Positions 8,063-15,388 of a stretch of DNA of 16,076 nt are shown piece after piece. Made by a program: the position numbers and the translations under genes. The notes below the pieces were generated by a model. That model did not search any database. It saw only the letters and a list, made by a program, of their open reading frames with translations, and was not told the origin of the DNA. How positions within the stretch are numbered: position 1 is the first letter of the stretch; each line of letters starts with the position of its first letter. The stretch is from an uncultured Rhodospirillaceae bacterium. GTDB lineage: Bacteria; Pseudomonadota; Alphaproteobacteria; RF32; CAG-239. The stretch covers positions 1 through 16,076 of the forward strand of contig ONQU01000138.1 in NCBI GenBank assembly GCA_900320035.1, in the 5' to 3' direction.

Positions 8063-8989
8063 CTATTCTTCACAACTATTACGGCTTTTAAATACGCCAT
8101 CTTCATATCCTTGAATCTGTTTATTTTGAGTAGCCATCTCTAATCTTTTGAGGGTTAATGCTACATATTTGCGTTCTCTCTCAATGCCCAAATATCGCCT
8201 TCCTAATTTATACGCTGTCACCGCCGTAGTACCGGAACCGAGAAAAGGATCAAAAACCATATCACCAACATTACTGGAAGCCAAAACCAATTTAGCAATC
8301 AATTTTTCCGGCTTTTGCGTCGGATGTTCCGTATTTTCGGCCATTGACCAAAACGGAATAGTGATATCTGTCCATATATTAGAAGGCGCCGTTAAACGAA
8401 TTCGCTGACCATCTTTTTCCTGCCAATCTTTTGGTATGCCCGCCTGATCACGATAGGGTGCCAAAACCTTCCGCTGCATTTTAACGGCATCAAGATTAAA
8501 CGTGTACTGTTCACTTTTGGTGAAAAACCAAATATCTTCCAAACAATTTTTCCAATTATTTTTGGCCGCACGTCCTTTGTCGCGTTCCCATGAAATCCGA
8601 TTACGCAAAGTAAAATATTTACCGGCAACAACAGGAATGGCAATAGAAGTCTGCCAATCCGAACAAATATATATACTGGCATTTGGTTTTAAAATTCGCA
8701 CGGTTTTAGCTAACCATTCATCAAGCCATTTTTGATAACTTTGTAAATCTGTTTGTTTAAATACACGCTTACCAAAACTTTTGGTCAAATTATACGGCGG
8801 ATCAACAATCATTAAATCAACAAAACTATCCGGTAAACAGGTGAGGGCAGTAAAAGTGTCATGCCATATTATTTTATTATTAAAATCAGTTTCTCGTGAT
8901 ATATCCGAAAGCTTTAACGCGCGTTTAACATAACTATTTTCTTGAGTAGCAGAAAGAGATATCGTTTTATTGCGCGTTTTCTGAGGCAT
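8063..8989 (-). CDS. Beta-class adenine-specific DNA methyltransferase, solitary
   Basis: 308 aa. Motif IV DPPYNL (63-68) precedes the AdoMet motif DPFLGSGTT (247-255), with HPTQKP (222-227) between. This order defines the beta class of N6-adenine (or N4-cytosine) methyltransferases; DPPY favours adenine. The middle part (about 130-215), rich in Trp, Lys and Arg, would hold target recognition. No restriction gene is adjacent, so it may act as an orphan regulatory methylase. It is shorter than CcrM (about 360 aa) and lacks CcrM's C-terminal extension, so GANTC specificity should not be assumed. Its ATG shares one base with the HPr stop codon (TAATG), with GAGGA upstream, so translation is coupled to the PTS genes. 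Confidence 0.88.
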   Translation of the reverse strand: MPQKTRNKTISLSATQENSYVKRALKLSDISRETDFNNKIIWHDTFTALTCLPDSFVDLMIVDPPYNLTKSFGKRVFKQTDLQSYQKWLDEWLAKTVRILKPNASIYICSDWQTSIAIPVVAGKYFTLRNRISWERDKGRAAKNNWKNCLEDIWFFTKSEQYTFNLDAVKMQRKVLAPYRDQAGIPKDWQEKDGQRIRLTAPSNIWTDITIPFWSMAENTEHPTQKPEKLIAKLVLASSNVGDMVFDPFLGSGTTAVTAYKLGRRYLGIERERKYVALTLKRLEMATQNKQIQGYEDGVFKSRNSCEE

Positions 8990-9267
8990 TATTGATCCTC
9001 TCCAAAACGTGAATTGACGAGATTAGAAAGTGCTGCAATTGCTTTTTGCGCATCTTTCCCTGTTGCCGAAACTTTGATTGTGCTTCCCTTAGAGGCGGCG
9101 AGCATCATTAAACTCAAGATGGAACTGCCGTCGGCAACTTGACCATCTTTTTCTACCAAAACTTTAGCCTCAACTTCATCCAAGCACTTAACAAACGCGG
9201 CTGCCGCTCGCGCATGCAAACCTTTCTGATTGCATATTTGCAGACATACTTCAATTGTTTCGGTCAT
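8989..9267 (-). CDS. HPr-family phosphocarrier protein (regulatory PTS)
   Basis: 92 aa, full length. The active-site motif GLHARAAA puts the phosphorylated histidine at His18. The GSSILSLMML segment retains a serine (Ser49) at the position of the HPr kinase target Ser46. Known role: accepts phosphate from Enzyme I and passes it to EIIA proteins; in alphaproteobacteria lacking sugar permeases the chain is regulatory. Its start overlaps the EIIA stop by 4 nt (ATGA) and its stop overlaps the methyltransferase start by 1 nt. No Enzyme I or HPr kinase gene is in the window. Confidence 0.93.
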   Translation of the reverse strand: MTETIEVCLQICNQKGLHARAAAAFVKCLDEVEAKVLVEKDGQVADGSSILSLMMLAASKGSTIKVSATGKDAQKAIAALSNLVNSRFGEDQ

Positions 9268-9671
9268 TTGGCTGATCCGTTGAGCAATTGCGAGGCAACA
9301 TTGATGTGTTTTTTTCCCGCTTCTTGGGCTAAATTAACGCATACATCTAAAGTTTGATCAACGCGAGCTGTGGCTAATTTTATTAACATTGGCAAATTAA
9401 CACCCGCAATAACATCATATTTACCATGACCTATGATTGACATTGCCAAATTCGATGGTGTTCCCCCAAACATATCGGTCAGCAATAACACGCCGCTGCC
9501 ATCGTCAACTTTTTTCGTTTTGGTCAGAATCTCTTGCCGACGCGCCTCCATATTATCTTCCGGACCGATACATACGCATTCTATTTGTGTTTGTTTTCCC
9601 ACAACATGCTCCATGGCGGCAATAAATTCAGAAGCCAAATTACCATGGGTTACAAAGACTAATCCTATCAT
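9264..9671 (-). CDS. PTS EIIA component, mannose family
   Basis: 135 aa, the size of a free EIIA(Man) domain. VTHG puts the phosphorylatable histidine at His9. TDMFGGTPSNLA (around 65-76) and GVNLPMLIK are the conserved loops of this family. It takes phosphate from HPr; without EIIB/EIIC neighbours it is probably a regulatory output, as in the EIIA-HPr pairs of other alphaproteobacteria. It overlaps both neighbours by 4 nt (ATGA), so it lies within one translationally coupled operon. Cytosolic. Confidence 0.93.
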   Translation of the reverse strand: MIGLVFVTHGNLASEFIAAMEHVVGKQTQIECVCIGPEDNMEARRQEILTKTKKVDDGSGVLLLTDMFGGTPSNLAMSIIGHGKYDVIAGVNLPMLIKLATARVDQTLDVCVNLAQEAGKKHINVASQLLNGSAK

Positions 9672-10087
9672 TTATCCGTCCCACTAGACCACACTTTTAT
9701 TGCACCAAATGATTTGAGTAATTCTTCTTTGCTCTTTGCTCTAAACAATTCATCAGCCCGTACACGACGGCCGTTAAAGATAATTTCCTCAACATTCTCA
9801 ACCGGTACAGCATAAACCCGAATCACAACTTCTCCTTGCAATTCAACAATCATAACAACTTCAGACTCAGCCAAAACATTGCAAGTTTCTTGATCAATAC
9901 CATCCAAAATAATTGAACGTCTGACATCTCTCTTCAGCAAGGCCGTGCTTTTACCGTCAAATTCCAATATCGGTTCATAAGGTTCATTATCGCGCGCGTC
10001 AATAAAAACGGCTAATTCTCCATATTTATTTTCGATAATCTGAAAAAAATCCTGTTTTTCCATTAAAGTATAATACTGATTTTCCAT
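9668..10087 (-). CDS. Uncharacterised 139-aa protein heading the PTS/methyltransferase operon
   Basis: Not recognised. The protein is soluble, acidic to neutral and mixed alpha/beta by pattern; it alternates beta-like segments (GELAVFID, VVMIVELQGEVVIRVYAVPV) with charged turns and ends in an amphipathic helix. It has no nucleotide-binding loop, so it is not an HPr kinase, which is the gene usually found before EIIA(Man)-HPr in alphaproteobacteria. The start at 10087 is chosen for the strong GAGGAAA 3 nt before GACATG. A longer frame from a GTG at 10126 would begin inside the -10 box of the likely promoter. It overlaps EIIA by 4 nt (ATGA). Position suggests a function linked to the PTS pair; nothing in the sequence shows which. 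Confidence 0.75.
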   Translation of the reverse strand: MENQYYTLMEKQDFFQIIENKYGELAVFIDARDNEPYEPILEFDGKSTALLKRDVRRSIILDGIDQETCNVLAESEVVMIVELQGEVVIRVYAVPVENVEEIIFNGRRVRADELFRAKSKEELLKSFGAIKVWSSGTDK

Positions 10088-10124
10088 GTCTTTCCTCAAT
10101 AAAACATTAAACCATTCGCTACTC

Positions 10125-10153
10125 ACTATACATATTATTTTTCCAAATGTCTA
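10125..10153 (-). promoter_or_regulatory. Candidate promoter of the unknown-EIIA-HPr-methyltransferase operon
   Basis: TAGACA (10153-10148), 17-nt spacer, TATAGT (10130-10125) on the minus strand. Each box matches the sigma70 consensus in five of six bases. It lies in the 96-nt gap before the unknown gene, giving a leader of about 30 nt before the GAGGAAA site. Confidence 0.55.
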
Positions 10154-10183
10154 TGATAACTTTATCCTTATTAGACTACTTTT

Positions 10184-11143
10184 TCAGCCGCGTGCTGAAT
10201 TATTTTTTTCCAACGCACTATGCAATAAATCTTTAACTTGTTTACTATATGATTTTGATGAGGATTGTTCTTTATTTTTCTGCTGTTCAGCAGATGTCAC
10301 AAATTCTTCCTGCGGTTTTTGTTTCTTATCATTTTGAGGCGGTAAAGTTGCTTTAACCGTCGTTTGTTTTTTAATTTCGGCCAATTTAGCCTCTTGCCCT
10401 GATTTCTTTAATATCATTTCGGCGGTCTGGTTTTGCGACATATTATGATTTCTTACGGTTTTAACATCATCGATTTTAATGTTTTTTACTTCCTTATTTT
10501 CCGCTGTTTTTCGTATCTGTTTAACGCCATCGGCAACCTTACCTTCAGCACGAGGCATTATATCACCTTTAATACCTGTTTGCTTAGCTATTGTTTTTTC
10601 CAGAGATTGAACACGTAAACGACGCGGATTGTAAACGGCTTCATTTATTTGTTTGGTATCATCGGCTAATTGTGAACGTTCAAGTCCGGCGCGGCGCGCT
10701 AAAGCATCAGCCTGCTGAACAGCATTCAGCTTGCCGGCATTTTCCTGTTGCCTCAGAGTCTGTAACTGTGTTTTTTGTTCGATCATTAAGCGTTCACTGG
10801 GGGCCAACGCATCAAGCAAGCTTGTGTCGCCGTTAGAAGCCTCTTTTTGACTTTGCCGCAGTTCGCGAAACGAGCGCTCAACATCTTCATCAAACCCATC
10901 TTCTTCATTTTCGTCATCATCGTATAATTGACGCACCTTTTTGCTTATTTTTCCCGTCTTTGTGCGCTTATTATCCGCCTGCATTTTATTATGTTTAGCC
11001 TGCCACTTTTCAGCCTCAAGAGCATCAATCCGTAGGGTTAATCGTTCACTATCATCAATTTTTTTCTTCTTCCAATCCGGCACTATAGCACCATCATCAT
11101 CGTCACTATCATCATTTTTAATTATTTCCTCATCTTCAACCAT
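10184..11143 (-). CDS. Highly charged, low-complexity hypothetical protein
   Basis: 319 aa, no recognised family. The N-terminal third is strongly acidic with runs of Asp/Glu (DDSDDDDG near residue 12, DDDENEEDGFDEDVE near 75) alternating with Lys-rich stretches. The remainder is rich in Gln, Lys, Ala and Glu with helical, probably coiled-coil potential (about 85-180), then a Lys/Gln/Ser-rich tail. No signal peptide or membrane segment. AAGGAATTAAGG precedes the ATG. It starts 17 nt after the PAS protein stop, so the two are probably cotranscribed and may work together; a scaffold or adaptor role is conceivable but unproven. Confidence 0.75.
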   Translation of the reverse strand: MVEDEEIIKNDDSDDDDGAIVPDWKKKKIDDSERLTLRIDALEAEKWQAKHNKMQADNKRTKTGKISKKVRQLYDDDENEEDGFDEDVERSFRELRQSQKEASNGDTSLLDALAPSERLMIEQKTQLQTLRQQENAGKLNAVQQADALARRAGLERSQLADDTKQINEAVYNPRRLRVQSLEKTIAKQTGIKGDIMPRAEGKVADGVKQIRKTAENKEVKNIKIDDVKTVRNHNMSQNQTAEMILKKSGQEAKLAEIKKQTTVKATLPPQNDKKQKPQEEFVTSAEQQKNKEQSSSKSYSKQVKDLLHSALEKNNSARG

Positions 11144-11160
11144 TACCTTAATTCCTTTTG

Positions 11161-12810
11161 CTATTTGGTTGTATATGTTATCATAATTGAGCCATCATAG
11201 AAAATTTGCGGAGACACATTGATTGTCATATTATCATCACGCAATAAATTAAATTTACGACCGGCTAATATATTGTCGAGCAACGCTTTTTTTAATTCAT
11301 TCCAATCGGCAACATTTGAGAAAAAGAGCTTTTGTTGTTCAATAATCGTTTCCAATTTCGGTTCGTCTTCCATTTTATCATAATCAAGTCCCCACAATTT
11401 CAAATAAGCACGGTTATAAAATTTCAACCGCTGATTTGCCCCTAAAATGATAACCGAATCGCTTAAATTATCCAAAATGCCTTGTTGCATTGATGTCAGA
11501 TCATTCAAGCGGCGCATGGTCGCCAATCTATCTGAAACATCTTCATAAGCAAAAATAATACCATTTGGATGCGGCATACGAAAACGATGAATAGTCCGCC
11601 CATCCGGAATATACAGTAAATCTTCTTTTATTTTCCATAAGCCGCTGAAAACACTTAATTCTTCATCTTTAAATGTTTTAAAATCTGATATCGCTGGCAA
11701 TAAATTATGTTGACGAATTGTTTCAATAAACTGCATATAAGTCGGCGTTTTTTCAATAAATTCATTATCCAAATTCCATAGGTTACGAAACGATGCATTG
11801 GAGAAATATAAATTTGTTTTTTCATCAAAAATCGCAAATGCCGTTCCTAAAACCCCTAAAATTTCCAAGTGATTATTCTGATTTATCCTAAAGTTACGCT
11901 TAGCTTTTTCTAATTCGGTATTATTTACTAAATAGCCGACGGTACCGATTTTATCTAAATCATCGTCAAGAAAATATGGGTTTTCGTAAAGCGCATAATT
12001 ATATACATTGCCTTGATGAACAAGATTAAATGATTTTTTCTGTTTTTTCTTACTTTTTTGGGCCGCTTGAGCTAAGGCAAACGCCACAGCTTCCCCTTTA
12101 TTATTGTTAATTTCGACGCTATGTTCAATAACTTCTTCTTTGCTTTTGTTACCGGCATATTCAACGTATTTCTTATTGACCAAGGCAATATTAAGATTTT
12201 CGTCACGTAACCATAAAGGCGAATCGAGACCGTCAACCATATTTTCAAGCTGTTTAACCTTATATTTTATTTGCTCGATTTCCTGTTTTAAGACGTCAAT
12301 TTGCGCCGTCTGCGCAGAAATATCGCGGAACCAAATAATATCGCAATATAAGTTATTGTCTGTGCTTTGCACGCGGCTACCATAAGCACACACAAAGCGT
12401 TCTCCACCTTTTATGGTCAGAATGTCTTCAAATGCCAGTCCTTCTTGTTGCAATAATGTAACATATTTTTTTAATCGCACGGCATCATCTTTATAAAACA
12501 AATTTGTAATTTCAGAAAATGATGACGCTGTACCGTTCTTTAACCCTAGGATAACTGCTAACCGACGCGAACATTTTTCCTTAATATTTTTCTGCGGATC
12601 CTTGACTTTTTGGTCCGGATATACAAAACAAAAATATCCGTCTTTTGCCGTAAATAACAATTCATTACACCGTTCACGATCACGACGGATAAAATATATC
12701 TTATGTTTATAAGTGTATATTCTATACTGTAAAAAGATTATCGATATTAATAACCCAACAACTATTATACCACTTAAAATCAATACTAAATCTAACACTT
12801 GCACATTCAT
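11161..12810 (-). CDS. Membrane-anchored multi-PAS protein, DivL-like but without a histidine kinase module
   Basis: About 549 aa. One N-terminal membrane segment (about 6-28) is followed by four PAS-like regions (about 50-165, 190-300, 305-430 and 440-549) with a short coiled coil near 168-192. The stretch around YEDVSDRLA and LDNLSDSV.. to LKLWGLD closely resembles the last PAS repeats of alphaproteobacterial DivL-type sensor kinases. In those proteins a conserved helix, DHp and ATPase domains follow; here the chain stops at MITYTTK, right where that helix would begin. No H-box or ATP-binding motifs are present. The start at 12810 is preferred because AGAG lies 8 nt upstream; ATG 12816 and GTG 12843 are in-frame alternatives. 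It may sense a ligand and act by protein contact rather than phosphotransfer. Confidence 0.75.
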   Translation of the reverse strand: MNVQVLDLVLILSGIIVVGLLISIIFLQYRIYTYKHKIYFIRRDRERCNELLFTAKDGYFCFVYPDQKVKDPQKNIKEKCSRRLAVILGLKNGTASSFSEITNLFYKDDAVRLKKYVTLLQQEGLAFEDILTIKGGERFVCAYGSRVQSTDNNLYCDIIWFRDISAQTAQIDVLKQEIEQIKYKVKQLENMVDGLDSPLWLRDENLNIALVNKKYVEYAGNKSKEEVIEHSVEINNNKGEAVAFALAQAAQKSKKKQKKSFNLVHQGNVYNYALYENPYFLDDDLDKIGTVGYLVNNTELEKAKRNFRINQNNHLEILGVLGTAFAIFDEKTNLYFSNASFRNLWNLDNEFIEKTPTYMQFIETIRQHNLLPAISDFKTFKDEELSVFSGLWKIKEDLLYIPDGRTIHRFRMPHPNGIIFAYEDVSDRLATMRRLNDLTSMQQGILDNLSDSVIILGANQRLKFYNRAYLKLWGLDYDKMEDEPKLETIIEQQKLFFSNVADWNELKKALLDNILAGRKFNLLRDDNMTINVSPQIFYDGSIMITYTTK

Positions 12811-12831
12811 CAACATTACTCTAAAAAATGT

Positions 12832-12860
12832 TTGCACTGACACTTATTTTATATTATATA
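12832..12860 (+). promoter_or_regulatory. Candidate tsaB promoter
   Basis: TTGCAC (12832-12837), 17-nt spacer, TATATA (12855-12860), in the 99-nt divergent gap between the PAS gene and tsaB. The same AT-rich stretch probably also serves the leftward PAS gene, but no clear pair was found for that direction. Confidence 0.45.
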
Positions 12861-12909
12861 AAACAATAAGCAATTTATTTTTTTCATTAATTGAAAGTTT
12901 TTATCGAAA

Positions 12910-13569
12910 ATGTTAACTTTAGCTTTTGATACGACAGCCAACAGTTGCAATCTTGTTCTCTTAGACGATACAAATGTTATCGGTAAGTTTGTTGAAGAAA
13001 TGGAATTTGGTCAGGCCGAGGTTTTGTTGTTCCAACTCAATAAATTGTTGAAAAACAACAATTTGACTTTTCAAGATATTGGCTTATTAGGCGTCTGCAC
13101 CGGTCCTGGTTCATTTACCGGCGTACGCTCATCTATTGCCGCTGCTAAGGCTTTCAGTCTGGCACACCCTAATATGGACATAACCGGAGTATCGGCTTTT
13201 GAAGCTTATGCTCATTCCTTAAGTATGTTTGAACTGAGTTCCTATAATGCAGTCATTATTGAAACAAAGCGTGATGACTTTTATTTTCAGCTTTTTAACG
13301 GTAAATTGGAAAAAATTACCGAAGCATTGGTCTTGTCTTATGAACAAATCATCGATATATTAAAAGGCAAAACCGTAACGTTGGTTGGTAACGGCGTTGA
13401 GCGTTTTTTGGATAAGCCGAGCGGACTGGTTTTGCATACAATCCGTATGGATAAATCGGTTCCAATTGTTGATTTGGCGGTGTGTGCCATCCAAAAAATG
13501 CGCAATAAAAAACTGAATTTTCCTAAACCATTATACTTAAGGGCACCTGATGTTTGTGTAAAATCTTAA
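12910..13569 (+). CDS. tsaB: tRNA threonylcarbamoyladenosine biosynthesis protein TsaB
   Basis: 219 aa, near the usual 220-230. The ASKHA-fold start LAFDTTANSCNL and the signature TGPGSFTGVR (64-73) with the following helix SSIAAAKAFSL identify TsaB. Known role: the inactive TsaD paralogue that scaffolds the TsaBDE complex, which attaches threonylcarbamoyl to A37 of ANN-decoding tRNAs. The usual RGHSE-like segment reads FGQAEVL here. The C-terminal half is diverged, as is normal for the family. The Shine-Dalgarno is weak (GAAAG far upstream). The gap to ihfB is 74 nt with no terminator seen. Confidence 0.92.
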   Translation: MLTLAFDTTANSCNLVLLDDTNVIGKFVEEMEFGQAEVLLFQLNKLLKNNNLTFQDIGLLGVCTGPGSFTGVRSSIAAAKAFSLAHPNMDITGVSAFEAYAHSLSMFELSSYNAVIIETKRDDFYFQLFNGKLEKITEALVLSYEQIIDILKGKTVTLVGNGVERFLDKPSGLVLHTIRMDKSVPIVDLAVCAIQKMRNKKLNFPKPLYLRAPDVCVKS

Positions 13570-13643
13570 AAATTATGTAGCGAAATGAGAAAGAACAGTG
13601 TAATGCTTAATGAAGTATTGTTTATAAATATAAAGAGGAAAAT

Positions 13644-13922
13644 ATGACTAAATCAGAGTTGGTTGAAAAAATTGCTTCGAAAATGCCTAATTTGACTATT
13701 CGAGATATAGATAGAATCGTTAATGTTATTTTTCAGCGTTTGACGCGTGCGTTGGCCGATGGTGATCGTGTTGAAATTCGCGGCTTTGGTGCGTTTTCCG
13801 TTCGTTCCAGAAAACCGAGAGTTGCAATTAACCCGAAAAATAAGAAAAGTGTAGAGGTTCCGGAAAAGCGCATTGTCCATTTTAAAACCGGAAAAGAACT
13901 ACACGCTCGGCTAAATGCTTAA
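13644..13922 (+). CDS. ihfB: Integration host factor, beta subunit
   Basis: 92 aa. It begins MTKSELVEKIA, then has the IEIRGFGAFSVR-type core (IRGFG at 45-49), the beta-arm with the intercalating NPK proline, and the C-terminal HFKTGKELHARLN that marks IHF-beta rather than HU. Known role: with IHF-alpha it bends DNA at specific sites and is used in replication, recombination and transcription. The arm sequence PRVAINPKNKK differs from the common RTGRNPKTG form, which may affect sequence preference. AGAGGA sits 5 nt before the ATG. The LapA-like gene follows after 28 nt, a conserved alphaproteobacterial neighbour. Confidence 0.92.
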   Translation: MTKSELVEKIASKMPNLTIRDIDRIVNVIFQRLTRALADGDRVEIRGFGAFSVRSRKPRVAINPKNKKSVEVPEKRIVHFKTGKELHARLNA

Positions 13923-13950
13923 GGATTAATATTTATAAAGGAAGTAACAG

Positions 13951-14367
13951 ATGAAGTTTTTACACTATATTTGGGCTTTACCTTTCATTTTATTTGCTGC
14001 GTGGGCAATATATAGCGCCGATTCGGCTGATGGCATTGCTTTTGTCTTATGGCCGCAAGAAAAAACAGTTACGAGTTGGAATGTAAAGCTCGTACTTCTA
14101 GTTACTCTCATATATGGATATATCGGAGGCCGAGTAGGGGCGTGGTTTGCTCAAGCACCGGTTCGTCGAGAATTAAAAAAACAAAAAAAAGCCAATAAGA
14201 TTTTAGCTAAAGAACAAGATGAATTAAATAAAACCGTTGACGGATTAAAGCAAAATGTTTCAGCATTGCAAGAAAAAGCCAAAGCTAAAGAAAATAATGC
14301 AACATCACCAAACAATGGCATTATGGCTAAGATAAAACAAAAATTTGGCACCAAAGAGGAAAGATAA
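13951..14367 (+). CDS. LapA-domain (DUF1049) inner-membrane protein
   Basis: 138 aa. Two membrane segments (about 4-22 and 45-66), the second ending in GGRVGAWFAQ, match the LapA/DUF1049 core. A Lys/Glu-rich coiled coil (about 72-115) and a basic tail follow and should lie in the cytoplasm. In E. coli the related LapA works with LapB to control lipopolysaccharide synthesis through FtsH and LpxC; whether this short relative does so is inference. GGAAG precedes the ATG. Its stop codon is immediately followed by the accD ATG, and the accD ribosome binding site lies inside its last codons, so the two are coupled. Confidence 0.8.
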   Translation: MKFLHYIWALPFILFAAWAIYSADSADGIAFVLWPQEKTVTSWNVKLVLLVTLIYGYIGGRVGAWFAQAPVRRELKKQKKANKILAKEQDELNKTVDGLKQNVSALQEKAKAKENNATSPNNGIMAKIKQKFGTKEER

Positions 14368-15216
14368 ATGAATTGGTTGACCGATATTGTTCGTCCTAAG
14401 ATTCAAAAAACGACTCCCAAAGAAATAGCGGAAAATTTGTGGGTTAAATGTCCAAACTGCGAACAAATGCTCTTTTCTAAAGAGTTAAAGAAGTCGTTTT
14501 ACGTATGTACTTCTTGCGGACATCATTTACGCTTATATGTAGAAAAAAGATTTCGTTTACTGTTTGATAATGCCGAATATACACTCATCGAAATACCACA
14601 CCCTCAAGACGATCCGTTAAAATTTAAAGATTTGCAACGATACACCGAACGTTTAAAAAACAATCGCAAAAAAACCGAATCTAATGATGCCATTCAAGTC
14701 GCACGCGGTAAGATAGGCGGAATTAAAAGCATTATTGCAGCCTTAGATTTTTCTTTTATGGGTGGTTCCATGGGCATTGCTGTCGGAGAGGGAATTATTA
14801 CGGCGGCAAAATTAGCTAAGGATGCGAAGCAACCGCTGATTATTGTTTCTTCATCAGGTGGCGCACGTATGCAAGAAGGGATGTTCTCGCTCATGCAAAT
14901 GGCGCGCACCACAGCGGCCATCAGCCAACTGAAAGAGGCGGGAATCCCCTTTATTTCTATTTTAACTGACCCGACAACCGGTGGTGTTTCAGCCTCATTT
15001 GCTATGTTGGGTGATGTCAATATTGCTGAAAAAGGGTGTTTAATCGGTTTTGCCGGTCAACGGGTGATTGAACAGACCATTCACGAGAAGTTGCCAGAAG
15101 GTTTTCAACGGGCAGAATATTTGCTGGAACATGGTATGGTTGACTTGGTTGTTGAAAGAATGCAGATGAGAGATCAACTCATCAAAATACTCAAAGTGTT
15201 AACCGCTCATGTGTAG
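14368..15216 (+). CDS. accD: Acetyl-CoA carboxylase carboxyltransferase subunit beta
   Basis: 282 aa, normal length. The zinc ribbon CPNC / CTSC (Cys 28, 31, 47, 50) is intact, followed by the carboxyltransferase core with GGSMGIAVGEGI, SSSGGARMQEG and LTDPTTGGVSASFA, the oxyanion and acyl-CoA binding segments. It forms the carboxyltransferase with AccA and makes malonyl-CoA for fatty acid synthesis. The start codon abuts the stop of the LapA-like gene, with GAGGAAAG 3-5 nt before it. In many alphaproteobacteria trpF, trpB and trpA stand just upstream and folC downstream; neither is present here. Confidence 0.97.
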   Translation: MNWLTDIVRPKIQKTTPKEIAENLWVKCPNCEQMLFSKELKKSFYVCTSCGHHLRLYVEKRFRLLFDNAEYTLIEIPHPQDDPLKFKDLQRYTERLKNNRKKTESNDAIQVARGKIGGIKSIIAALDFSFMGGSMGIAVGEGIITAAKLAKDAKQPLIIVSSSGGARMQEGMFSLMQMARTTAAISQLKEAGIPFISILTDPTTGGVSASFAMLGDVNIAEKGCLIGFAGQRVIEQTIHEKLPEGFQRAEYLLEHGMVDLVVERMQMRDQLIKILKVLTAHV

Positions 15217-15388
15217 CCGCACTATGTTTTATATTTAAAAAAATAGTTACAAAGTACTTGTTTTTAATATTTTTTTAATATAAATAATTTAGTCTAGACA
15301 CAGTTGGGGCGTAAATATTTCTATTTACGACTGCAATTGTGTAGATACAAGAGGTATTTACGTATAAGTTAATTGGAAAGGAACGAAA
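15217..15388 (+). promoter_or_regulatory. Promoter region and structured 5' leader of the Skp-like gene
   Basis: 172-nt gap. The first part (15237-15290) is extremely AT-rich, with a TTGTTT (15259-15264) upstream of TATAAAT-like boxes, a plausible promoter. A nested hairpin follows: outer arms ACACAGTTG / CAATTGTGT (15298-15306, 15334-15342; one G-U pair on this strand) and inner arms CGTAAATA / TATTTACG (15310-15317, 15322-15329) with loop TTTC. A second TATTTACG at 15355-15362, close to the ribosome binding site, could compete for the inner 5' arm. No clear terminator for accD was seen. Confidence 0.45.

Noticed and set aside
8063..8989. CcrM cell-cycle methyltransferase
   Set aside because: It shares DPPYNL and class with CcrM but is about 50 residues shorter, lacks the C-terminal DNA-binding extension and differs through the middle, so the specific name is not supported.
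9668..10087. HPr kinase expected before EIIA
   Set aside because: No Walker A loop or HPrK signature in the protein; length and pattern do not match.
9668..10126. Longer 152-codon version of the unknown protein starting at GTG 10126
   Set aside because: That GTG falls within the -10 box of the likely promoter and has no ribosome binding site; ATG 10087 has a strong one.
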